DNA of 8,819 nt from contig URWL01000059.1 in the NCBI GenBank assembly GCA_900551465.1, positions 1 through 8,819 on the forward strand, in the 5' to 3' direction. The notes beneath the pieces are model-generated. The model was not told the DNA's origin. It saw only the letters and a program-made list of their open reading frames with translations, and searched no databases. Shown here one piece after another: positions 1-5,573 of this stretch. The number at the start of each line of letters is the position of its first letter. Within the stretch, counting starts at the first letter, position 1. The stretch comes from an uncultured Blautia sp. GTDB taxonomy: Bacteria > Bacillota > Clostridia > Lachnospirales > Lachnospiraceae. Position numbers and translations under genes: made by a program.

Positions 1-1856
1 CAGGTATTCGCCCAAATACAGATTTCCTGAAAGACACCGGTCTGGAAATGTTTAAGGGAACGATTCTTGTAGACCGTACAATGAAAACAAACCTTGAAGA
101 CGTTTATGCAGCAGGCGATTGTGTAATGGTTACAAACCGCCTTACAGGAAAAAATCAGTGGTCTCCTATGGGATCATCTGCCAATATGGAAGGAAGAACT
201 CTGGCACAGGTACTGGCAGGTAAGGAAAAAACTTATCCGGGTGTATTAGGAACTGGTGTTGTGAAGCTTCCGAATCTGAATATCGGACGTACCGGTCTTA
301 CAGAAGTACAGGCTCGTGAGGCAGGCTATGATGTAGTCACCGTAGTAGCGCCTACAGATGATAAGGCTCATTACTATCCGGATGCTTCTTTCTTTATCAC
401 AAAGATGATTGCAGACAAAAAAACTCATAAACTTCTTGGCGTACAGGTATTTGGCCCGGGCGCAGTAGATAAAATGGTTGATATCGCGGTTATGGGAATG
501 AATATGGGAGCAGTTCTTGAGGACTTTGAAAATGCAGATTTTGCATATGCTCCGCCTTTCTCTACTGCAATCCATCCTTTTGTACAGGTGGCATATATCC
601 TGCTTAATAAGATCAACGGAACACTGGTCAGCATGACTCCTGCAGAATATGCAGAAGGCAAAGCAAAAGACTATAAAGTGATCGATGTAAATCCGCAGCC
701 TTCAATCCGTGGTGCTATGTTTGTAGATCTTGCCAAAGTAAACGGAGAAATAGAGGGGCTGGATAAAGAAGATAAGCTTCTTCTGGTGTGTGCAAAAGGA
801 AAGAGGGGATATTTCCTTCAGAATCGTCTTCGTCAGTTTGGCTATAAGAATACAGCAGTACTTGAGGGAGCAAGATTCTTTAATGACATTAAGATTTCCA
901 ATGCATCCGGAAGCATTTCTCCGGAAGAAGAAAAACGTGTAAAAGCACTGGGATTTTTGAAAGATAAGAATACAGAAGATAAGTTTAATGGCCGTGTTAT
1001 CACAAGAAACGGAAAGATCACAGCTGAAGAAGCCAGAACTATTGCAGAGGCGGCTGAGATGTTCGGAAGCGGTGAGGTGACTATGACATCCCGCCTTACC
1101 ATGGAAATTCAAGGAGTTCCTTTTGATAATATCGAGCCTCTTCGGGAGTATCTCATGCAGGCAGGTCTGGAGACGGGAGGAACCGGATCTAAAGTAAGAC
1201 CGGTGGTTTCCTGTAAAGGAACTACATGTCAGTATGGACTGATCGATACCTTTGGACTTTCAGAAGAGATTCACGAGAGATTTTTCCATGGCTATGCAGA
1301 TGTGAAGCTTCCTCATAAATTTAAAATTGCTGTAGGCGGATGCCCGAATAACTGTGTGAAACCTGATCTTAACGACCTGGGAATCATTGGCCAGCGTATT
1401 CCGCAGATTGATCCGGAAAAATGTAAAGGATGCAAGATCTGCCGTATTGAAAAGAATTGCCCGATCCATGTTGCAAAAGTAGAAAACGGAAAGATCGTTA
1501 TTGATGAAAATGCATGCAACCATTGCGGACGCTGTGTAGGAAAATGTCCGTTCCATGCCATTGAAGATTATACAAACGGCTACCGTGTTTACATTGGAGG
1601 ACGCTGGGGCAAAAAAGTTGCCCAGGGACGTTACCTGGACAAGGTGTTTACAGATAAAGAAGAAGTGCTTTCCATTGTAGAAAAAGCCATCCTTCTTTTC
1701 CGCGAACAGGGAAATACAGGAGAACGTTTTGCAGATACCGTAGCACGCATCGGATTTGAAAATGTGCAGGAACAGCTTCTTTCCGATGAACTTCTTGGAC
1801 GAAAAGAAGAAAACATCAAAGCACAGAAACACCTTACAGGCGGAGCGACCTGCTGA
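1..1856 (+). CDS. Partial CoA-disulfide-reductase-like flavoprotein fused to rhodanese, siroheme reductase and 2x[4Fe-4S] ferredoxin modules
   Basis: The 5' end is missing: the frame is open from base 3 through the first visible Met (48), and the first residues (GIRPNTDFL) are the interior of an NAD(P)H:disulfide oxidoreductase. Numbering from Met48, the domains are as follows. The end of the FAD domain carries NLEDVYAAGDC (15-25), the flavin-contacting GD motif. The dimerisation domain spans about 63-190 and ends in YAPPFSTAIHP, typical of CoA-disulfide reductase/NADH oxidase relatives. A rhodanese domain covers about 195-275, with loop VCAKGKRGY and candidate persulfide Cys248. A sulfite/nitrite reductase half-domain covers about 312-450, with CKGTTC (389-394) and GGCPNNC (Cys432, Cys436) as siroheme/4Fe-4S ligands. 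Two 4Fe-4S ferredoxin motifs follow (Cys459/462/465/471 and Cys490/493/496/500). About 260 N-terminal residues (FAD and NAD folds) are probably lost. CoADR-rhodanese proteins reduce persulfides or polysulfides, so a cytosolic sulfur-reductase role is inferred. Electron flow and true substrate are unknown. The module assignment is secure. Confidence 0.9.
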   Translation, partial: GIRPNTDFLKDTGLEMFKGTILVDRTMKTNLEDVYAAGDCVMVTNRLTGKNQWSPMGSSANMEGRTLAQVLAGKEKTYPGVLGTGVVKLPNLNIGRTGLTEVQAREAGYDVVTVVAPTDDKAHYYPDASFFITKMIADKKTHKLLGVQVFGPGAVDKMVDIAVMGMNMGAVLEDFENADFAYAPPFSTAIHPFVQVAYILLNKINGTLVSMTPAEYAEGKAKDYKVIDVNPQPSIRGAMFVDLAKVNGEIEGLDKEDKLLLVCAKGKRGYFLQNRLRQFGYKNTAVLEGARFFNDIKISNASGSISPEEEKRVKALGFLKDKNTEDKFNGRVITRNGKITAEEARTIAEAAEMFGSGEVTMTSRLTMEIQGVPFDNIEPLREYLMQAGLETGGTGSKVRPVVSCKGTTCQYGLIDTFGLSEEIHERFFHGYADVKLPHKFKIAVGGCPNNCVKPDLNDLGIIGQRIPQIDPEKCKGCKICRIEKNCPIHVAKVENGKIVIDENACNHCGRCVGKCPFHAIEDYTNGYRVYIGGRWGKKVAQGRYLDKVFTDKEEVLSIVEKAILLFREQGNTGERFADTVARIGFENVQEQLLSDELLGRKEENIKAQKHLTGGATC

Positions 1857-1872
1857 TAAAAATACACAAAGG

Positions 1873-1903
1873 CGCAGTTTCCTTATGGAGACTGCGTTTT
1901 TCT
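1873..1903 (+). terminator. Rho-independent terminator of the redox fusion gene
   Basis: A 10-bp stem (1873-1882 with 1887-1896, one G-T pair) closes a four-base TTAT loop and is followed directly by TTTTTCT. It lies 16 bases after the stop codon, so it ends the fusion-gene transcript and separates it from folC. Confidence 0.88.
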
Positions 1904-1981
1904 GTGCCGGAAAATAAATGGTCAAAAAAAGAAGATTTTGTTTTGCAGATATTAAAAATAAATAAAATATATCTGTTAATA

Positions 1982-2010
1982 TTGTAACGATACAAGGAAT
2001 GGATTATAAT
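1982..2010 (+). promoter_or_regulatory. Sigma-A-type promoter of folC
   Basis: TTGTAA (1982-1987), a 17-base spacer and a perfect TATAAT (2005-2010) place the transcription start near 2017, about 38 bases before the folC start. The -35 box overlaps an imperfect palindrome, TTGTAACGATACAA (1982-1995), which could be an operator. The region just upstream (about 1911-1980) is very AT-rich and may act as an UP element. I see no other gene in the 198-base gap. Confidence 0.75.
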
Positions 2011-2025
2011 AAACCTGATTTTATG

Positions 2026-2040
2026 GAGCCGCAGCGGCTC
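2026..2040 (+). promoter_or_regulatory. Perfect palindrome/hairpin in folC leader
   Basis: GAGCCGC-A-GCGGCTC is a perfect inverted repeat in the short 5' leader, about 9 bases after the predicted transcription start and 3 bases before the TAGGAG ribosome site (2044-2049). In RNA it would form a GC-rich stem with a small loop next to the ribosome site. It has no U-tract, so it is not a terminator. Whether it is a DNA operator, an RNA stabiliser or a translational control element cannot be told from the sequence. Confidence 0.6.
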
Positions 2041-2054
2041 AGATAGGAGCAGGC

Positions 2055-3356
2055 ATGAATTACGAAGAAGCAAGAGAGTATCTGGACCAGGTTTCTAAAG
2101 GAGGAAGCGTCCTTGGTCTGGACAATATGAGAGAATTGTTAAAAAGACTGGAAAATCCCCAGGACAGCCTGAAGTTTGTACATATTTCAGGTACAAATGG
2201 CAAGGGATCTGTGCTTGCATATGTTTCTACTGTTTTTAAAGAAGCAGGGTATCGTACAGGAAGATATATATCTCCTACGCTGTTTTCCTACAGGGAAAAG
2301 ATCCAGGTCAATGAAAGGTTTATTGGTCGAGAGGATCTGGCTCGTCTGACAGCGAAGGTGAAGAAAGCAGCAGAAGAAATGAAGAACAGTGGCAAGGGAT
2401 CTCCTACTATATTTGAAATAGAGACAGCTTTGGCTTTTCTTTACTTTGTGGAACAGAAATGTGATATCGTGATTCTGGAAACTGGACTGGGCGGTGCACT
2501 GGATGCCACGAATGTGATCACGACTTCAGTGATGGAAGTGATCACTTCTATCAGTATGGATCATATGGAATTTCTGGGAGACACACTTGGAAAAATAGCT
2601 TTGCAGAAGGCCGGGATCATTAAACCCCATACTGCTGTGGTATCTGCCATGCAGGAGACAGAGGCTGCGGAGGTGATTCTAGATGTCTGCAGAAAAAAAG
2701 AGTGTATCTGCAATATGGTAGATCCAAAACAGATAGAACATATTTCTTATGGATGTGACGGGCAAAGTTTTTCTTATAAAAACTGGGATAATATAAAGAT
2801 TTCCCTGATGGGAAGCTATCAGATTAAAAATGCTGCCCTGGCTTTGGAGGCTATAGAGGCATTGAGAGAACTGGGATATCAACTTAACGATAATGCTGTT
2901 TATCAGGGAATGAAGAAGGCTGTCTGGAAAGGACGTTTTACAATAATATCAAAGGAACCTTTTATTATTATGGACGGAGCACATAATCAGGCGGCAGCAG
3001 AGGAACTGGTTCGTTCTCTGAAGCTCTATTATCCTGGAAAGAAATTTTATTATATATTTGGAATGTTCCGGGATAAAGATTATCATCAGGTGATCCGGCT
3101 TACCGCCCCGCTTGCTGAATATATTATTACGGTAGAGACTCCTGAAAATCCAAGAGCACTTCCGGCGGAGGAACTGAAAAAAGCGGTAGCAGAGGTAAAT
3201 CCGTCTGTAGAAGCTGCCGGAAGCCTTCGCATGGCAGTAAATCAGGTAATGGAGCAGATTGATAAGGATGCGGTGATCGTGATTTTTGGCTCTCTGTCTT
3301 TTCTGGGAGAAGCAGAAATGGCGGTAAATCGTTACAAAATGGAAGTTGGTGACTAG
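2055..3356 (+). CDS. folC: Bifunctional dihydrofolate synthase / folylpolyglutamate synthase
   Basis: A Mur-ligase-family cytosolic enzyme of folate metabolism. It uses ATP to couple glutamate to dihydropteroate and/or to extend the polyglutamate tail of reduced folates. The 433 residues match the usual FolC length. Visible motifs are the P-loop SGTNGKGS (45-52), the substrate loop YISPTLFSYREKIQVN (71-86), LETGLGGALDATNV (141-154), SMDHMEFLGDTLGKIA (167-182), QKAGIIK (184-190) with the lysine (185) that is carbamylated in this family, and DGAHN (307-311) opening the C-terminal glutamate-ligase domain. The start is fixed by TAGGAG five bases upstream of the ATG. The gene stands alone between its own promoter and terminator, with no neighbouring folate genes. 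The usual SPH of the substrate loop is SPT here. Whether both activities are present cannot be judged from sequence alone. Confidence 0.95.
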   Translation: MNYEEAREYLDQVSKGGSVLGLDNMRELLKRLENPQDSLKFVHISGTNGKGSVLAYVSTVFKEAGYRTGRYISPTLFSYREKIQVNERFIGREDLARLTAKVKKAAEEMKNSGKGSPTIFEIETALAFLYFVEQKCDIVILETGLGGALDATNVITTSVMEVITSISMDHMEFLGDTLGKIALQKAGIIKPHTAVVSAMQETEAAEVILDVCRKKECICNMVDPKQIEHISYGCDGQSFSYKNWDNIKISLMGSYQIKNAALALEAIEALRELGYQLNDNAVYQGMKKAVWKGRFTIISKEPFIIMDGAHNQAAAEELVRSLKLYYPGKKFYYIFGMFRDKDYHQVIRLTAPLAEYIITVETPENPRALPAEELKKAVAEVNPSVEAAGSLRMAVNQVMEQIDKDAVIVIFGSLSFLGEAEMAVNRYKMEVGD

Positions 3357-3366
3357 ACGAAAAGTT

Positions 3367-3418
3367 AAAATCCGTGTCTGACAGCTGTGGAAAAACAGCT
3401 GTCAGACACGGATTTTTA
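3367..3418. terminator. Bidirectional terminator shared by folC and the aldehyde dehydrogenase gene
   Basis: A perfect 22-bp stem (3367-3388 with 3395-3416) surrounds a six-base GGAAAA loop. Reading right it ends in TTTTTATT. Reading left it ends in TTTTAACTTTT. It therefore works for both convergent genes. It begins 10 bases after the folC stop, and the TAA stop of the opposite-strand dehydrogenase (3418-3416) overlaps the foot of the stem. Confidence 0.95.
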
Positions 3419-4795
3419 TTTCAAAAATAATTTTAACATTTTTTTATATAAATTACCATATGGCTGATAACGGACAGGGAGATCAAGCCAGGTTTTTTTA
3501 TCTACAATACTTTTTGTATGGCTAAAGGTATCAAATCCTGTTTTTCCGTGATAGCTTCCCATTCCGCTTTCTCCAAACCCTCCAAATCCCATTTCGCTGG
3601 TAGCCAGATGTATAACAACATCGTTGATACATCCGCCTCCAAATCCAATACATGACATGACTTTATCCGCATCTTTTTTATCTGATGTAAAAAAATATAG
3701 GGCCAGAGGGTGAGGAAGAGACTGTATATGGGAAATGGCCTGATCCAGAGCTTCAAAGGTCAGGACGGGAAGTACAGGTCCGAAGATCTCTTCCTGCATA
3801 ATGGGATCGTCAAAAGAAACGTTTGCCATTACAGTAGGAGAGATCCTGAGTTCTGACCTGTCATATTCTCCGCCGAAGACGATTTTTTGATTATCTATCA
3901 GACCAAGTATCCGTTCAAAATGTTTCTGATTGATGATCCGTCCATAATTTTTATTTTTTAGCGGCTGATCCGAAAATTGCTTTATTATCTGTTTTTTTAT
4001 CTGCCGGAGCAGCTCATCTTTGATTTCTCTGTGACAATAAATATAGTCCGGAGCTACACAAGTCTGTCCGCAATTTAGGAATTTGCCAAATACGATCCGT
4101 TTGGCGGCCAGCTTAAGATCGGCTGTCCGGTCAACGATGCAGGGGCTTTTTCCTCCAAGTTCAAGAGTTGCCGGAGTAAGATATTCCGATGCTTTTCTTA
4201 ATACTTCCTTTCCTACGTGCTGGCTTCCGGTAAAGAAAATATAATCGAAATGCTGGTTTAAAAGGTGGGTGTTTTCTTTGCGGCCTCCCGTGATCACCGC
4301 TGCATGGGAATCGTCAAAACATTCCCGGATGATGTGCTGGACAATACGGGAAGTATTGGGAGAGTAGGCGCTGGGTTTCAGAACCACAGTGTTTCCGGCA
4401 GCAAGAGCATCTATTAACGGTTCCATACTTAAGAGAAAAGGATAATTCCAAGGACTCATAATAAGTACAACTCCATAAGGAGAAGGTTTCTGAAAACTTC
4501 TGGAAGGAAACTGCGCCAGTGGTGTCCGGACTCTTTTTTCTTTTGCATAAATGGAAAGGCGACGGAGCATATGAGATATTTCGCTTAAAACAAGGCCTGT
4601 TTCACACATGTAACTTTCAAAATCACTTTTTCCCAGATCCAGCAGTAAAGCCCGATGGATGTCCGTCTCGTGCTTTTTTATAGAAACTTTTAATTTCTTC
4701 AGAGCATTGACGCGGTTACGGGTAGGAAGAGTGGCGGCTGTATGAAAGAAATCTCTTTGTTTGTCTACTATATTTTTGATTTCCTGTTCATTCAT
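3416..4795 (-). CDS. NAD(P)-dependent aldehyde dehydrogenase, class 3-like
   Basis: Oxidises aldehydes to carboxylic acids with NAD(P)+. The 459-residue length and the FQKPSPYGVVLIMSPWNYP stretch resemble class 3/fatty or aromatic aldehyde dehydrogenases (YwdH/AldX type). Visible catalytic features are Asn117 in PWNYP, Lys140 in LKPS (cofactor binding), FTGS (188-191), Glu212 in LELGG (general base), Cys246 in NCGQTC (nucleophile) and EEIFGP (335-340). All key residues are present, so it should be active. The frame is open to 4870, but I place the start at 4795: AGGAGG lies 7 bases upstream and a near-consensus promoter sits inside the longer frame, so the upstream 25 codons would not be transcribed. 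The short basic/hydrophobic tail (NLYKKMLKLFLK) might touch the membrane, which is inference. It is monocistronic, so the physiological aldehyde is not indicated. Confidence 0.95.
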   Translation of the reverse strand: MNEQEIKNIVDKQRDFFHTAATLPTRNRVNALKKLKVSIKKHETDIHRALLLDLGKSDFESYMCETGLVLSEISHMLRRLSIYAKEKRVRTPLAQFPSRSFQKPSPYGVVLIMSPWNYPFLLSMEPLIDALAAGNTVVLKPSAYSPNTSRIVQHIIRECFDDSHAAVITGGRKENTHLLNQHFDYIFFTGSQHVGKEVLRKASEYLTPATLELGGKSPCIVDRTADLKLAAKRIVFGKFLNCGQTCVAPDYIYCHREIKDELLRQIKKQIIKQFSDQPLKNKNYGRIINQKHFERILGLIDNQKIVFGGEYDRSELRISPTVMANVSFDDPIMQEEIFGPVLPVLTFEALDQAISHIQSLPHPLALYFFTSDKKDADKVMSCIGFGGGCINDVVIHLATSEMGFGGFGESGMGSYHGKTGFDTFSHTKSIVDKKTWLDLPVRYQPYGNLYKKMLKLFLK

Positions 4796-4802
4796 ATGAA
4801 AT

Positions 4803-4808
4803 CCTCCT
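4803..4808 (-). promoter_or_regulatory. Ribosome binding site that fixes the aldehyde dehydrogenase start
   Basis: A perfect AGGAGG on the minus strand, 7 bases before the ATG at 4795, selects this start over the in-frame ATG at 4870. Confidence 0.9.
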
Positions 4809-4838
4809 GAGAGCGCATTAAAAAGCTGTTTTATGATT

Positions 4839-4867
4839 ACTATATCAGTGGTGAGAAAACGTGTCAA
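4839..4867 (-). promoter_or_regulatory. Near-consensus promoter of the aldehyde dehydrogenase gene
   Basis: On the minus strand: perfect TTGACA (4867-4862), a 17-base spacer, then TATAGT (4844-4839, one mismatch to TATAAT). Transcription would start near 4832, giving a leader of about 37 bases. It is the closest match to the housekeeping consensus in this window. A perfect 10-base palindrome, CAGATATCTG (4893-4902), lies about 26 bases upstream of the -35 box. Confidence 0.85.
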
Positions 4868-4954
4868 CATCGGATAAAAATACAGCTGCCGTCAGATATC
4901 TGGTCAGGAGAGAAGATAGTAATTTATGAAGGAAGTGAATACTGGGAAAATCTG

Positions 4955-4963
4955 TGATACAAT
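4955..4963 (+). promoter_or_regulatory. Extended -10 promoter of the small conserved gene
   Basis: TGATACAAT is a TGn-extended -10 element with one mismatch to TATAAT. No good -35 box lies 16-18 bases upstream, as is common for extended -10 promoters. Transcription would start near 4970, about 34 bases before the start codon at 5004. The location excludes the longer in-frame start at 4926. Confidence 0.6.
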
Positions 4964-4992
4964 AAAAGAAAGCTATCAGAAAATACAGATAC

Positions 4993-4998
4993 AGGAGG
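4993..4998 (+). promoter_or_regulatory. Ribosome binding site that fixes the small-protein start
   Basis: AGGAGG (followed by GG) ends five bases before the ATG at 5004. The in-frame ATG at 4926 lies upstream of the predicted promoter, so 5004 is preferred. Confidence 0.88.
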
Positions 4999-5003
4999 GG
5001 CTC

Positions 5004-5414
5004 ATGAAAGTAATTATTTTTTTGGACGATAAAAACGGTATGATGTTTAATAAAAGACGACAAAGCAGAGATCAGGCAGCTGCAGATGAAATATGTATGC
5101 TATGCCAGGGAAATGTGCTTTGGATGAATGACTATTCTTATTTGGTTTATGGAAATCTGGAAGGCGTGGAAATAAAGTGCTGCCGGGACTTTATGCGAAA
5201 AGCGGATACAGGGGAATATGCTCTTGCAGAAACAGAAGATCTGAAGATATTCGAAGAAAATATTGAGGAATTACTGGTGTTTCGGTGGAATCGGATCTAT
5301 CCGTCAGACAAAAAACTGGAGTTGGACCTGTCGGGATGGCAATGTACAGAAAAAAAGGAGTTTCCGGGAAATTCTCATGAAAAAATAACATTGGAAAAAT
5401 ATATAAAGTTGTAA
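5004..5414 (+). CDS. Small conserved cytosolic protein of unknown function
   Basis: A 136-residue soluble protein with no signal peptide and no membrane segment. Motifs that look family-conserved are an N-terminal hydrophobic strand followed by DDKNGMMFNKRRQSRD (8-23), LWMNDYSY (39-46), FRWNRIYPSDKKLELDL (93-109) and the C-terminal FPGNSHEKIT (120-129). I recall similar short proteins in Lachnospiraceae genomes that carry an automatic 'ribonuclease Z' label. This sequence has a single histidine and no HxHxDH metallo-beta-lactamase motif, so that label is not supported here. Its four cysteines (31, 34, 59/60 region and 114) show no clear zinc-site pattern. It is divergent from the aldehyde dehydrogenase and lies 159 bases before the secreted-protein gene. 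No strong terminator follows, so readthrough is possible. Function unknown. Confidence 0.85.
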   Translation: MKVIIFLDDKNGMMFNKRRQSRDQAAADEICMLCQGNVLWMNDYSYLVYGNLEGVEIKCCRDFMRKADTGEYALAETEDLKIFEENIEELLVFRWNRIYPSDKKLELDLSGWQCTEKKEFPGNSHEKITLEKYIKL

Positions 5415-5485
5415 TTATGGTATATGCAAAAATAACAAAACAGGACGAATGTTTTTGAAATCTTCGGGCGAAATGTAGAAAAATG

Positions 5486-5514
5486 TTGAATGATAATATG
5501 AAGTATGATAAAAT
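5486..5514 (+). promoter_or_regulatory. Promoter of the secreted-protein gene
   Basis: TTGAAT (5486-5491), a 17-base spacer and TAAAAT (5509-5514), with the upstream TGa giving an extended -10. The predicted start near 5521 leaves a leader of about 53 bases containing a tandem repeat and the AGGAGG ribosome site. Confidence 0.8.
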
Positions 5515-5532
5515 ATGCACATATTTATTAGA

Positions 5533-5554
5533 TGAGATCCATTTGAGATCCATA
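5533..5554 (+). repeat. Tandem 11-base repeat in the leader of the secreted-protein gene
   Basis: Two adjacent copies, TGAGATCCATT (5533-5543) and TGAGATCCATA (5544-5554), differ only in the last base. A partial third match, TGAGA, occurs at 5558-5562, running into the AGGAGG ribosome site (5562-5567). The period is about one helical turn. It may be a protein-binding site or a simple slippage duplication. Confidence 0.75.
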
Positions 5555-5573
5555 TTTTGAGAGGAGGATTTCT

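Noticed and set aside
1260..1925. 221-codon open frame on the minus strand, within the redox fusion gene
   Set aside because: It is antisense to well-conserved siroheme and ferredoxin motifs, has low-complexity Phe/Ser/Cys-rich translation and no matching family or ribosome site.
1946..1975. Inverted repeat CAGATAT...ATATCTG upstream of the folC promoter
   Set aside because: Seven-base arms with a 16-base AT-only loop in a very AT-rich stretch. Likely chance.
2017..2054. Riboswitch in the folC leader
   Set aside because: The predicted leader is only about 38 bases, too short for known folate riboswitches.
3416..4870. Longer 484-residue version of the aldehyde dehydrogenase starting at 4870
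   Set aside because: A TTGACA-N17-TATAGT promoter lies inside the extension and a perfect AGGAGG precedes the ATG at 4795. The extra 25 residues are not dehydrogenase-like.
4926..5414. Longer 162-residue version of the small protein starting at 4926
   Set aside because: The extended -10 promoter at 4955-4963 and the AGGAGG at 4993-4998 place the start at 5004.
5004..5414. Ribonuclease Z assignment for the small protein
   Set aside because: One histidine only, no HxHxDH motif, and less than half the length of RNase Z.
5435..5457. Possible terminator after the small gene (AAAACA...TGTTTT)
   Set aside because: Only six AT-rich pairs, weak stem and poor T-run. Not a credible terminator.
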